Source of the DNA: Thermoproteota archaeon
GTDB taxonomy: Archaea > Thermoproteota > Thermoprotei_A > Sulfolobales > Pyrodictiaceae
Length of the DNA stretch: 51,656 nt
NCBI GenBank assembly: GCA_013153145.1
Contig: JAADEY010000032.1
Location: forward strand, 1-51,656
Direction of reading: 5' to 3'
In this document: positions 1 through 8,232 of the stretch, piece after piece
Layout of the letters: every line of letters starts with the position of its first letter
Position numbering within the stretch: position 1 is the stretch's first letter
Translations under genes and position numbers: made by a program
Notes under the pieces: model-generated
The model's input: only the letters and a program-made list of their open reading frames with translations
Told to the model about the DNA's origin: nothing
Databases searched by the model: none

Positions 1-821
1 ACATGGTTGAGAGGATATACAAGGTTGCTATGGAGAGGATTAGGCGTGATGGTATGGAGGGTAAGGCTGGTATAGTGGTTATATGCCAGAAGGGTATCGA
101 CGAGGTCGCCCAGCACTTCCTAGCAAAGAAGGGCATAATGGCCGTAAGGAGGGTCAAGAGAAGCGACATGGAGAAACTCGAGATGGCGACTGGAGGCAAG
201 ATAGTAAGCAGCGTTAGGGATCTGACTCCCGACGACCTCGGCTTCGCAAAGCTAGTAGAGGAGAGGAGGGTCGGCAACGACAAGATGATATTCATTGAGG
301 GCTGCCCGCACCCCAAGGCGGTAACCATACTGCTTAGGGGCGCTAACGACATGATACTAGATGAGGCCGAGCGCAGCCTAAATGATGCGCTGAACGTGCT
401 ACGCAACGTGCTCCGCAAGCCACAGATAGTGCCCGGCGGCGGTGCAGTCGAGGTAGAGCTTGCTATGAGGCTGAGGAAGTACGCCAGCCAGGTCGGCGGC
501 AAGGAGCAGCTAGCCATAGAGGCGTTCGCGGACGCACTAGAGGAGATACCGATGATACTCGCTGAGAGTGCCGGCATGGATGCCCTCGAGACACTCATGG
601 AGCTGAGGAAGCTCCACGCGGAGGGCAAGAAGTTCGCCGGCGTCGACGTACTCGAGGGCAAGGTAGTCGAGGACATGCTCTCAAAGAACGTGATAGAGCC
701 TATACTTGTGAAGGAGCAGGTGCTAAAGAGCGCGACGGAGGCGGCGACAACGATACTGAAGATCGACGACGTGATAGCGGCGGCCCCGAAGAAGGAGGAG
801 AAGAAGGGCAAGAAGGAGTGA
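1..821 (+). CDS. Thermosome (group II chaperonin) subunit, 3' part
   Basis: This is the C-terminal half of a thermosome subunit, the ATP-driven cytosolic double-ring chaperonin of archaea. The frame is open at the left edge, so the gene starts outside the window. Visible family blocks include [17 protein letters not shown], the [16 protein letters not shown] segment and the PGGGAVE loop near the nucleotide site. The stretch between MVERI and [10 protein letters not shown] looks about ten residues longer than in the thermosomes I remember. The tail ends in a lysine/glutamate-rich segment instead of the Gly-Gly-Met repeats of some subunits. Alpha or beta type cannot be told from this fragment. 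No partner chaperonin gene is in view. Confidence 0.95.
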   Translation, partial: MVERIYKVAMERIRRDGMEGKAGIVVICQKGIDEVAQHFLAKKGIMAVRRVKRSDMEKLEMATGGKIVSSVRDLTPDDLGFAKLVEERRVGNDKMIFIEGCPHPKAVTILLRGANDMILDEAERSLNDALNVLRNVLRKPQIVPGGGAVEVELAMRLRKYASQVGGKEQLAIEAFADALEEIPMILAESAGMDALETLMELRKLHAEGKKFAGVDVLEGKVVEDMLSKNVIEPILVKEQVLKSATEAATTILKIDDVIAAAPKKEEKKGKKE

Positions 822-910
822 ATCGATAAGTCTTTTCCCCGTACCCCGCACCCCTCAACATAAGTGTGGGCCGTGTTCTCGGTGCACCTAACCTCATAGT
901 CTAAGGGGTT

Positions 911-920
911 GTTTTTAAGG
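911..920 (+). promoter_or_regulatory. TATA-like promoter of rpoK-topA
   Basis: The T-rich box GTTTTTAAGG lies about 45 bases before the rpoK start. It would place transcription initiation near 940, followed by a purine-rich GGCGGTGA ribosome site just before the TTG start. The 140-base gap holds no gene. A pyrimidine run after the thermosome stop, around 831-840, may serve as its terminator. Confidence 0.5.
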
Positions 921-961
921 GGAGGCTATCCAGTAGGCCGAGTGGCAGGCGGTGATAGTCC

Positions 962-1273
962 TTGACTATCACGATCTATCGGAGAAGTGGTAGGGTCAAA
1001 ATAGGGCCACCGAGGCTTACAAGGTTTGAGCGTGCCAGGGTCATAGGTGCGAGGGCCCTCCAGATAAGCATGGGTGCGCCGCCACTCATAGACGTCGAGA
1101 CACTCCCACCCGATGTGCGTGAGGATCCCGTGAGGATAGCGAAGTATGAGCTTGAGGCAGGCATACTCCCCATGACTATTGTGAGGTATAAGAGGGGAGG
1201 AGAGATCCAGCTCATCCCTATACAGTGGCTTGTTAAGCCCTCCTCCGAGGAGGGACGGGAGCAGACCCCTTGA
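962..1273 (+). CDS. rpoK: DNA-directed RNA polymerase subunit K (omega/Rpb6 homolog)
   Basis: A 103-residue protein of the RpoK/Rpb6/omega family, which clamps and stabilises the largest RNA polymerase subunit. The signature is the [18 protein letters not shown] helix, followed by the acidic [21 protein letters not shown] segment typical of archaeal RpoK. The start is TTG at 962, preceded by GGCGGTGATAG. Its TGA stop overlaps the TTG start of topA in the tetranucleotide TTGA, so the two genes are almost certainly co-transcribed and translationally coupled. Length is normal for crenarchaeal RpoK. Confidence 0.93.
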   Translation: MTITIYRRSGRVKIGPPRLTRFERARVIGARALQISMGAPPLIDVETLPPDVREDPVRIAKYELEAGILPMTIVRYKRGGEIQLIPIQWLVKPSSEEGREQTP

Positions 1274-3285
1274 CGCCGGTAGTCCTCATAATAGCGGAGA
1301 AGCCTCAGGCTGCCAGGCGTATAGCGGAGGCGCTTGGTGCAGGCCGTGGCAGTAGGCGTAGACTCTACGGTGTCACGTACTGGGAGTTTAGGTGTAGGCT
1401 TGGGGTCTGCGTTGTCGCGTCAAGTGTAGGTCATATCTTTGGCCTGGATGCCCCCTCGGGTCCTCCCCCGGTATTTGAGTATGAGTGGAAGCCGCTCTGG
1501 ATGATTGACCGGTCAGCGGCATACACGAGGAAATACTATAGTGTCTTGAAGAAGCTGAGTGGTAGGGCCTCAATATACATAAACGCGTGCGACTATGATA
1601 TTGAAGGCTCCCTCATAGGGTACCTGATAATACTGTTCCTCGGTGATCCTAGGAGAGCAAAGAGGATGAGGTTCTCGACGCTTACAAAGGAGGATATAGT
1701 TAGGGCGTTCAACAACCTCGAGCCATTAGACTACCCGATGATCGAGGCGGGCAAGGCGAGACACATCCTCGACTGGCTGTGGGGTATAAATGTCAGCAGA
1801 CTACTCATGGAAGCCGTCAAGAGGAGTAGTGGCCGCCGCATTATACTGAGCGCTGGCCGCGTACAGTCGCCCACACTGCTGGAGGTGCTTAGGAGGGATC
1901 TTGCAAACCGTCTTCATGTGCCGTTGCCCAGCTTCCGTGTCTCGGTGCGTGTGAGGCTGGGCGGCGTTGAGCGTGACATGAAGCTCTCACCGGCATTTGA
2001 GCGCAAACGCGACGCGGAGGAGGCAGCTGCCATGTTGAGAGCTAGCGGTGTGCTACGCGTGAAGCAAGTTAAGCGTGCGCTGAGACGTATGCCTCCGCCC
2101 CCGCCATTCAACCTTGGTGACCTTCAGGCCGAGGCTGCAAGAATCTACGGTATGTCGCCCTACAATGTCCAGCGCATCGCCGAGCAGCTCTACCTGGATG
2201 CCCTCATAAGCTATCCTAGGACAGACAGCCAGGTCATACCTCCGACCATTAATGTGAGGAGGATAGTGGAGGGCCTAGCTACGCAGCCAGAATACAGGGG
2301 GCTTGTAGGCAGGTTACTGAGGGAGACGCATGGGGTATTGACTCCCAGGAAGGGGCGCAAGACAGACCCGGCGCACCCGGCTATACATCCCACCGGGGTT
2401 GCGCCGGAGAGGAGATTGACGAGGGATGAGAGGAGGATCTACGATCTAGTTGTAAGACGGTTCCTTGCATCAATGGCAAAGCCTGCATTGATAGAATCTG
2501 CTGAGGCTCGCCTCGAGGGCGTGGGGGGACTGTACACGGTTGTGAGAGGGTTGAGGATTGTGGAGGAGGGCTGGCTGGCGTACTATCCTTACGCGGCCCC
2601 CGAGGAGAAGGCGGTGCCGCCGCTTAGACAAGGCATGGTGCTCCCGGTAAGCCGTGTCCGCGTTGTAGCGGAGTATACGGCTAAACCATCCCTTTACACG
2701 AAGGCGTCCCTTATCCGTTGGATGGAGAGCGTCAATATAGGCACGAAGTCTACAAGGGCGAGGATAGTCGAGTTGTTGATTAAGAGGAAATACATAGAGT
2801 CGAGGAGGAATGGGCTGAGGGTGACAGACCTAGGATATGCCGTTGCAACGGCGCTGGAGAGGAATGTACCAAAGCTGGTGAGCGTTGAACTCACTAGGGA
2901 GTTTGAGGAGATGCTGCAGGAGATAATGGAGGGCAGGAGATCAGTCAGGGATGTCGTCGAGGCCGCGAAGAAGCTCATAGCATCAATAGTTTCATCAGTC
3001 AATGGAGAGAAGATGACTGCGATTGGCAACGAGATAAGCATGTATGCTGGCCTCCTCAAGCCTAAGGCTAGATGCCCCATATGTGGGAGACCATCTACCG
3101 GCACCGGCCTCTGCGAGCTCCATCTAATGGCGGTCAGGGCGTTGAAGGATATGGAGAAGGAGTGGGCTAGGAGGATGGGCGAGGACGGCACCAGGTATCT
3201 TAGCAGGATGTGTAAGATGAGGTCCGCCGGCGAACTGGTCAGAGAGGCTGCCTGCTGGCTCCTCGAGAAAACGCAGCTATATTAG
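1270..3285 (+). CDS. topA: DNA topoisomerase IA
   Basis: A type IA topoisomerase (671 residues) that cuts one DNA strand through a 5'-phosphotyrosine and relaxes or decatenates DNA. The N-terminal toprim domain starts with [18 protein letters not shown] and carries the acidic motif [12 protein letters not shown]. The catalytic tyrosine is in SYPRTDSQ, about residue 315. A C-terminal zinc-finger-like cluster, [17 protein letters not shown], is near residue 610. It lacks a helicase domain, so it is not reverse gyrase. It overlaps rpoK by four bases upstream. It converges on the signal peptidase gene, with the 3' ends overlapping by 9 bases, so no classical terminator fits between them. Confidence 0.93.
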   Translation: MTPVVLIIAEKPQAARRIAEALGAGRGSRRRLYGVTYWEFRCRLGVCVVASSVGHIFGLDAPSGPPPVFEYEWKPLWMIDRSAAYTRKYYSVLKKLSGRASIYINACDYDIEGSLIGYLIILFLGDPRRAKRMRFSTLTKEDIVRAFNNLEPLDYPMIEAGKARHILDWLWGINVSRLLMEAVKRSSGRRIILSAGRVQSPTLLEVLRRDLANRLHVPLPSFRVSVRVRLGGVERDMKLSPAFERKRDAEEAAAMLRASGVLRVKQVKRALRRMPPPPPFNLGDLQAEAARIYGMSPYNVQRIAEQLYLDALISYPRTDSQVIPPTINVRRIVEGLATQPEYRGLVGRLLRETHGVLTPRKGRKTDPAHPAIHPTGVAPERRLTRDERRIYDLVVRRFLASMAKPALIESAEARLEGVGGLYTVVRGLRIVEEGWLAYYPYAAPEEKAVPPLRQGMVLPVSRVRVVAEYTAKPSLYTKASLIRWMESVNIGTKSTRARIVELLIKRKYIESRRNGLRVTDLGYAVATALERNVPKLVSVELTREFEEMLQEIMEGRRSVRDVVEAAKKLIASIVSSVNGEKMTAIGNEISMYAGLLKPKARCPICGRPSTGTGLCELHLMAVRALKDMEKEWARRMGEDGTRYLSRMCKMRSAGELVREAACWLLEKTQLY

Positions 3286-3774
3286 CTGCTTAAGCTCCAG
3301 CAGGATGCTTCCAAGCAGGGGTATCTTCACAACGTACTCGGTGCTGCCTATGCGTATCGTCAGAACCTTCCCGATAACCCTCTGCTCGGGTACGCCAGGC
3401 GCCCATAGGATGCAGTTCGCGGTTCTAAACTCGCCGAGGGCATTGTCAAGGTACGGGTTGTTGTCCCCCTTGGTCACGTAGAATACCTCTTGTCCCCTCC
3501 TAAGTATATCCACGACCCTATGTATGATGAAGCTCCCTGGGCTCGTGCAGGACTTATACACTATAATGTCGCCTATACGGACATTAGTAGCCTTGGTTGT
3601 TATCACCAGGTCGCCGCTAACGAGTAGTGGAAGCATACTCCGCCCTTCCACAACAACCAGGGGGTATTGGACTCCGAGTAGGCGTGGGACGATGAGCACG
3701 CTGAAGACGATCGCAACAACCACTATGAATGCGAGGAGGAGATCCGTTTTGTCGCTCAACCCGCTACGCCTCAT
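3277..3774 (-). CDS. Signal peptidase I, archaeal/ER type
   Basis: A 165-residue membrane peptidase of family S26 that removes signal peptides from Sec and Tat substrates at the outer face of the cytoplasmic membrane. One N-terminal membrane helix (about residues 12-35) is followed by the catalytic box EGRSMLP with Ser46, the IIHRVV box with His85, and the KGDNN box with Asp104. The use of histidine rather than lysine is typical of archaeal and ER SEC11-type enzymes. The C-terminus is hydrophobic. Its start overlaps the stop of the upstream zinc-ribbon gene by four bases, suggesting one operon. Confidence 0.9.
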   Translation of the reverse strand: MRRSGLSDKTDLLLAFIVVVAIVFSVLIVPRLLGVQYPLVVVEGRSMLPLLVSGDLVITTKATNVRIGDIIVYKSCTSPGSFIIHRVVDILRRGQEVFYVTKGDNNPYLDNALGEFRTANCILWAPGVPEQRVIGKVLTIRIGSTEYVVKIPLLGSILLELKQLI

Positions 3775-4052
3775 TCTTCATCAATATCTATCTCGAAGAC
3801 GGGCCCCTCCTCCCTGGCGGGCTCTCCACCACTGCCACTGCTGGTAGTCTCTGAGGCGCCGCCAACCTTCAGCTTTGACACGACGCCTCTCCACTTGTGC
3901 CCGCACTTCGGGCACTCAAAGCTACCCATTATGGTGACTGTTATCCTTCCTTTAGAGTCCGGGAATGGTGAGACCAGCTGCCATGTCTTCTTTGGCTCTG
4001 CGCGCGTCCCACATATGGGGCATGTGAACGGGTTCCTCTTCCTCCGTGGCAT
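3771..4052 (-). CDS. Conserved zinc-ribbon protein, Elf1-like
   Basis: A small protein with a four-cysteine zinc ribbon, CPICG then CPKCG, separated by a strand-rich segment. An acidic, serine/glycine-rich tail follows. This layout matches a crenarchaeal family that I recall as resembling the transcription elongation factor Elf1; the function is inferred. The ATG at 4052 is chosen over an upstream GTG at 4064 because a strong GGGAGGTG ribosome site sits 8-9 bases before the ATG and overlaps the GTG. Its stop overlaps the signal peptidase start by four bases. Confidence 0.75.
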   Translation of the reverse strand: MPRRKRNPFTCPICGTRAEPKKTWQLVSPFPDSKGRITVTIMGSFECPKCGHKWRGVVSKLKVGGASETTSSGSGGEPAREEGPVFEIDIDEE

Positions 4053-4108
4053 TTCCTGATCCACCTCCCTCCAGCTAGTGGGTCTCCGTGAGGGGGTTTG
4101 GGTTACAC

Positions 4109-4126
4109 GGTGGTACCCGTACCACC
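4109..4126. repeat. Perfect 8-bp hairpin between mscS and the zinc-ribbon gene
   Basis: GGTGGTAC and GTACCACC face each other across a two-base CC centre. The element lies 29 bases past the mscS stop and about 57 bases before the zinc-ribbon start, both on the minus strand. It could be an mscS terminator hairpin or an operator for the next gene. No T-run follows it, so the terminator reading is weak. Confidence 0.5.
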
Positions 4127-4154
4127 ACCGTCCTCGGAGCTATCTGGTGGATAT

Positions 4155-4994
4155 TCACGTCTTAACCTTTATCTCGGCCTTGTACTCTGCGAGTGCTGTT
4201 GCAAGCTGCTTCATTAGGCTATTGACCACTTGTTCTCTTCCCTCGAGGCCGACTATCGGCAGGCATACCTCGTACTCCGCTTCGTTGCCCGTGACGCGGC
4301 GGAGCACTATCTTCATTAACCTCGGCTTGACTATGTTCTTGAACCTTATCGTTATTGTGTCCCTGAGGCGTTTCTCCACGTCGGTTAGCGCTGACGTGTT
4401 GTCTGGCTTCACGCTCACCTCTAGGCAGACACTGGTTTCCTCGGGTGTGTGCCTCTTGAGCGGCTTCATTACAATGTAGTGGTTCGGTATGAATAGTAGC
4501 GCGCCGCTGCCAGTCTTTATCTTGGTATATGCTAGGCCTATGTCCGCGACCCTGCCCTTTATCGAGGTTTCAGGGACTTCTATGTAGTCGCCTATTCTTA
4601 GACCGACGGAGGTTGTCAGCATGAAGTATGAGATGAAGTCTGCGAGTATGCTCCAGTTGGCCAGCATGACTACTAATACCATTCCTATCCAGAGGTAGAG
4701 GAGCTCATGTACCCTTGTCAGCTCGTAGACTATTGTTAGGGCGACTATTAGGTAGACGGTGATCGAGATCGCCTTCTTTGCTCTCTCGGCTACCGGTTTG
4801 GGGATTATCCCTCTCTTCATAAGCCTTGAGATGAGCGAGTTTGTAAGCTTGAGTATTATGACCGCAATGATGATCGTCACGATGATCGATACTAGTATGT
4901 TGAAGAATGGCAGTAGTTCCGCACCATATATTGCCTTGACGAGGTCGGTGAGGTATTTCAAGCCCGTCATGTTGAGTATGTTCTCGCCGACCAT
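4155..4994 (-). CDS. Small-conductance mechanosensitive channel, MscS family
   Basis: A 279-residue MscS-type channel that opens under membrane tension to release ions and solutes during osmotic downshock. Three or four hydrophobic helices occupy roughly residues 25-135. The last (ANWSILADFISYFMLTTSVG) is the pore-lining region, and the beta domain RIGDYIEVPETSIKGRVADIGLAYTKI follows. A soluble alpha/beta C-terminal domain ends the protein. The start is ATG at 4994. It lies 41 bases behind the TrkA stop on the same strand, so co-transcription and a joint role in ion or turgor control are plausible. Confidence 0.9.
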   Translation of the reverse strand: MVGENILNMTGLKYLTDLVKAIYGAELLPFFNILVSIIVTIIIAVIILKLTNSLISRLMKRGIIPKPVAERAKKAISITVYLIVALTIVYELTRVHELLYLWIGMVLVVMLANWSILADFISYFMLTTSVGLRIGDYIEVPETSIKGRVADIGLAYTKIKTGSGALLFIPNHYIVMKPLKRHTPEETSVCLEVSVKPDNTSALTDVEKRLRDTITIRFKNIVKPRLMKIVLRRVTGNEAEYEVCLPIVGLEGREQVVNSLMKQLATALAEYKAEIKVKT

Positions 4995-5035
4995 GGCTCG
5001 TCGGCCCGGGTTAGCATTAGTCTCAGCGGGTGCGG

Positions 5036-5692
5036 CTATCTAAAAGCTTGAATGAAGTCTTCGATTGAATCCTTCCGCACGAGTGCTATGACCTCGTAGT
5101 TTGGCCTCAACGCCTCCACCTCCATTGGGTCTGCGAACCGGTCGCCGGTGAAGACAGCCAGTATCTTTGCCCGGTCGCGCGGGTAGGGTATCTCGTCGAG
5201 GGGTCTGCCGACGCAGGAGTCGTTCTCCGTTATTGTTAGTGATACCAGCACATAGTTGCCGGTGAATATGGGGACTATCTGTATGACTCCATACTTGCCC
5301 TCTATGATCGACTCTATCGTCTTTGCTGTTAGTAGGGGTTCCACTATCACGAATTCCACTCCGAGCTTTTCGAAGAGTAGTGCTGTTCTCGGGTCACGCA
5401 CTCTCGCTATGATTCTCGGGACTCCATAGTCCCTTGCTATCATTGAGGCTAGGAGGTTGACTTCATCTCTGTTGGTAACGGCTACTACTATGTCCATGGT
5501 TGCTAGGTCTATCTCCTCGTAGAGGGCTGGGTCTGTCGCGTCCCTGGCTATGGCTTGTACATCGACCTCTGAGGCTAGGGCTTCGCATCTCTCGCTGTCC
5601 TTGTCGACTATTATTACGTCGTGCCCCCTCTCGACAAGCATCTTTGCGAGGTTCGAGCCGACCTGCCCAGCTCCAATGATTAATATACGCAT
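5036..5692 (-). CDS. trkA: TrkA-type K+ channel/transporter regulatory protein (RCK N and C domains)
   Basis: A soluble NAD-binding regulator with an N-terminal Rossmann RCK domain (RILIIGAGQVGSNLAKML, acidic DKD after strand 2) and a C-terminal TrkA-C domain (about residues 130-218). Such proteins gate Trk/Ktr transporters or MthK-like channels. No transporter partner is nearby, and the adjacent downstream gene is mscS. The ATG at 5692 puts MRILIIGAG at the usual family N-terminus; an in-frame GTG at 5701 would add three residues. The gene diverges from eno with only about 33 bases between start codons. Confidence 0.88.
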   Translation of the reverse strand: MRILIIGAGQVGSNLAKMLVERGHDVIIVDKDSERCEALASEVDVQAIARDATDPALYEEIDLATMDIVVAVTNRDEVNLLASMIARDYGVPRIIARVRDPRTALLFEKLGVEFVIVEPLLTAKTIESIIEGKYGVIQIVPIFTGNYVLVSLTITENDSCVGRPLDEIPYPRDRAKILAVFTGDRFADPMEVEALRPNYEVIALVRKDSIEDFIQAFR

Positions 5693-5748
5693 TGCGTACA
5701 CCCACTCACGGAGGCTCAGCAGGCTATGGGTAGAGAAGCTTACTTAAT
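5679..5748. promoter_or_regulatory. Crossed divergent promoters of trkA and eno
   Basis: A plus-strand TATA-like box ATTAATATAC at 5679-5688 lies inside the first codons of trkA and would start eno mRNA near 5710. A minus-strand box ATTAAGTAAG at 5739-5748 lies inside the first codons of eno and would start trkA mRNA near 5717. Each promoter is embedded in the other gene and both leaders are short. The eno ribosome site GGAGGC at 5710-5715 fits the short leader. Confidence 0.5.
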
Positions 5749-7027
5749 CTCTGCTGTAAGGGCCCGCATGATTCTAGACTCGCGTGGTAACCCAACGGTA
5801 GAGGTTGATGTGCTTACCCAGGGTGGGGGTTTCGGCAGGGCTGCGGCCCCTGCTGGTGCATCTAGGGGCAAGCACGAGGCTGTCGAGGTGAGGGATGGGG
5901 GCAAGGAGTTTCACGGTAAGGGTGTGAGTAAGGCTGTCCGGAACGTCAACGAGGTCATAGGACCGGCTATTATAGGCATGGATGTGAGAATGCAGAGGAG
6001 GATCGATAGGAGAATGATAGAGCTTGATGGCACACCCAACAAGTCTAGGCTCGGTGGAAACGCTATTGTAGCGACATCACTCGCAGTAGCCAAGGCAGCT
6101 GCATGCACTCTTGGTATCCCCTTGTACAGGTACATTGGCGGATGTAATGCGCGTGTTATGCCCGTCCCGATGCTGAACATAATTAATGGAGGTGTACATG
6201 CAGGGAATGAGCTTGCCTTCCAGGAATTCATGATAGTCCCGGTGAACGCAGAGAGGTTCTCCGATGCGCTGCGTATCGCCGTAGAGGTCTACCATGAACT
6301 TAAATCATTGTTGAAGGAGAGGTATGGGGCATCCGCGATCAACGTCGGTGACGAGGGCGGCTTCGCACCCCCCATGAGGGAGTCTAGGGAGGCGCTGAGG
6401 GCTCTTGTTGAGGCTATAAAGCGTGCCGGCTATGGTGCAGGCGAGGATGTCGTGTTGGCTATTGATGCAGCGGCATCCCAGTTCTATAGTAATGGTGTAT
6501 ACCGTGTTGATGGAAGAGAGTTTGATACCGACGGCTTGCTGGAGTATTATGTGGAGCTTGTGGAGGAGTTCCCGATTAGAAGTATAGAGGATCCGTTTAT
6601 GGAGGAGGATTTCGAGGCGTTTGCCAGGCTGCGGAGCCGCATTGGTGATAGGGTGCTGATTGTCGGTGACGACCTCTACGTGACTAATACTTCGAGGCTC
6701 CGGAAGGGCATAGAGATGGGCTCAACGACGGCGGCAATAGTTAAGGTTAACCAGGTTGGCACGCTAAGCGAGGCGCTAGACTTCATAGAGATGCTGCATA
6801 GGAATGGTATGCGGGCCATAGTGAGTCATAGGAGCGGCGAGACGGAGGATACAACCATAGCCCATATAGCTGTCGCCGTGAACTCTGGCCTAATCAAGAC
6901 TGGTGCTCCCGCACGTGGAGAGAGGACTGCTAAGTATAATGAGCTCTTGAGGATAGAGGAGGACTTAGCGGGTGATGCGAGGTTTCCGGGGATCAATGCG
7001 CTGAGGCCGGGCGTCTGGCTAGGGTAA
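5726..7027 (+). CDS. eno: Enolase (phosphopyruvate hydratase)
   Basis: A 433-residue glycolytic/gluconeogenic enzyme converting 2-phosphoglycerate to phosphoenolpyruvate, Mg-dependent and cytosolic. Family blocks in order: ARMILDSRGNPTVEVDV, the mobile loop AGASRGKHEAVEVRDG, GNELAFQEFMIVP, DEGGFAPPM, SIEDPFMEEDF, GDDLYVTN, the general-base region KVNQVGT (Lys340), SHRSGETED and KTGAPARGERTAKYNELLRIEE. Length is full. The ATG at 5726 follows a GGAGGC ribosome site. It stands alone on the plus strand with nth directly downstream. Confidence 0.97.
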   Translation: MGREAYLISAVRARMILDSRGNPTVEVDVLTQGGGFGRAAAPAGASRGKHEAVEVRDGGKEFHGKGVSKAVRNVNEVIGPAIIGMDVRMQRRIDRRMIELDGTPNKSRLGGNAIVATSLAVAKAAACTLGIPLYRYIGGCNARVMPVPMLNIINGGVHAGNELAFQEFMIVPVNAERFSDALRIAVEVYHELKSLLKERYGASAINVGDEGGFAPPMRESREALRALVEAIKRAGYGAGEDVVLAIDAAASQFYSNGVYRVDGREFDTDGLLEYYVELVEEFPIRSIEDPFMEEDFEAFARLRSRIGDRVLIVGDDLYVTNTSRLRKGIEMGSTTAAIVKVNQVGTLSEALDFIEMLHRNGMRAIVSHRSGETEDTTIAHIAVAVNSGLIKTGAPARGERTAKYNELLRIEEDLAGDARFPGINALRPGVWLG

Positions 7028-7062
7028 GGTGTGTTGTTGAAGCCCTACGCTCCTGGGATAGA

Positions 7063-7698
7063 GTGCATGGCGTCTTTGTAGCCCCTCACGCCCTAAGATA
7101 TGGTCTTTTCGGCTTCATTGTCGGCGTTATGTTGTCGCAGAACACTAATGATAGGAACGCGTTGCGGGCTTTTACGGCACTGGCGTCGACAACGGGTATG
7201 GATCCTCGGCGGGTCCTTGAGTTGGGTGTCGATGGTGTTGAGGATTTGATTAGGGTGGCGGGGCTTGCGAGGCAGAGGGCTGAAAGGATTATTGGTCTTG
7301 CAAGGATGTTTATTGAGGGTAGACTGGGCGACTGGATATGCAGGCTCGGGGTGGAGGAGGCTAGACGGCTACTGTTATCGATAAAGGGTGTTGGCGAGAA
7401 GACCGCCGACCTTGTACTCCTAATGTATTGTAGGTTGCCAGCATTCCCAATCGACACTCATATCAGGAGGGTGTCTTCACGCATCTCTATAGGAGGGAGC
7501 TACTCCACTATAAGGCGCTCATTCCTAGAAGTCTTGAATGATGTTGAGGAGCTTATAGCGGTTCATGTAAAGCTGATAAGCATTGGCCGCCTCTTCTGTA
7601 AGCCTAAGAGGCCTAGGTGTAGTGAGTGCCCGTTGAGGGAGTGTTGTAGCTATGCAGCTGAGCGTGGTGGCGACAGCTGCTCCAAGAAAGGTGGCTAG
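7063..7698 (+). CDS. nth: Endonuclease III-like DNA glycosylase/AP lyase
   Basis: A base-excision repair enzyme of the HhH-GPD family. It removes oxidised pyrimidines and nicks the resulting abasic site. Residues seen from the GTG at 7063: the MLSQNTNDRNA helix, the helix-hairpin-helix IKGVGEKTAD with catalytic Lys113, catalytic Asp131 in PIDTHIRR, and a [4Fe-4S] loop with the CX6CX2CX5C pattern (Cys179, 186, 189, 195). The reading frame upstream of the GTG stays coding-like (VVEALRSWDRV) back to about 7030 but has no ATG, GTG or TTG. The true start is therefore unresolved. The 3' end overlaps the next gene by 47 bases. Confidence 0.9.
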   Translation: MHGVFVAPHALRYGLFGFIVGVMLSQNTNDRNALRAFTALASTTGMDPRRVLELGVDGVEDLIRVAGLARQRAERIIGLARMFIEGRLGDWICRLGVEEARRLLLSIKGVGEKTADLVLLMYCRLPAFPIDTHIRRVSSRISIGGSYSTIRRSFLEVLNDVEELIAVHVKLISIGRLFCKPKRPRCSECPLRECCSYAAERGGDSCSKKGG

Positions 7699-8206
7699 GG
7701 CTGCCCTCGAGATAGGAGACTCCGTTTACCCCTATGACGAGCTGGTCTATGTCAGAGTTTGTAGTAGACCTTCTACTAGGATGCTTGTATGGAGTAGGCT
7801 TAGTCCTGAAAGGCTCATCGGCGTGCTTGCAAGGAATCCGCCAGCCTATGTTAACCGTGTAATGCCGGTGGTCGGTGTGCTGGGGGTGGAGTATGCGCGG
7901 TCTATTCTCAGGGGTTTGGTTGGGGAGCTGGCTAGGCGTCTTGAGGGTCTTGGAGTGGTGAGGGTTGAGTCTGATGCGAGGCTGAGAAGGCTTCTTGAAG
8001 GCATTTCCGGTGGTAGGAGGAGGCCGGATATCGTGATTGAGGTGTTATTGTGTGATGAACTGGTAGTGTTGACTTCCTATCCTTACGGCCTTGATAGGGT
8101 CTCGAGGTGGAGGGGTAGTAGTGTTGCTGTGGGCCGTCTTGTTGATGGTTTAGCGCCGGTCATCTCTAGGTTGATAGGGGTGAAGCTAGAAAAGGTATTA
8201 CAGTAG
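7652..8206 (+). CDS. Conserved archaeal protein, possible THUMP-like RNA-binding domain
   Basis: A 184-residue protein that I do not firmly recognise. The middle part (RLSPERLIGVLARNPPAYVNRVMPVVGVL, about 48-76) resembles the THUMP/Tan1 pattern in which a hydrophobic strand precedes an R-x-x-P-V segment. THUMP domains deliver tRNA or rRNA to modifying enzymes. The C-terminal half (RRPDIVIEVLLCDELVVLTSYPYG) could supply the domain's last strands. No catalytic domain is visible. It starts at ATG 7652 inside the nth gene, so the two are probably co-transcribed. Confidence 0.65.
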   Translation: MQLSVVATAAPRKVARAALEIGDSVYPYDELVYVRVCSRPSTRMLVWSRLSPERLIGVLARNPPAYVNRVMPVVGVLGVEYARSILRGLVGELARRLEGLGVVRVESDARLRRLLEGISGGRRRPDIVIEVLLCDELVVLTSYPYGLDRVSRWRGSSVAVGRLVDGLAPVISRLIGVKLEKVLQ

Positions 8207-8232
8207 CTCCTCCAGACGGGTTAGCCGAAACT

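Noticed and set aside
4065-4154. Small gene between mscS and the zinc-ribbon gene
   Set aside because: Only a short palindrome and a G-rich stretch are present; no frame with a ribosome site and sensible product.
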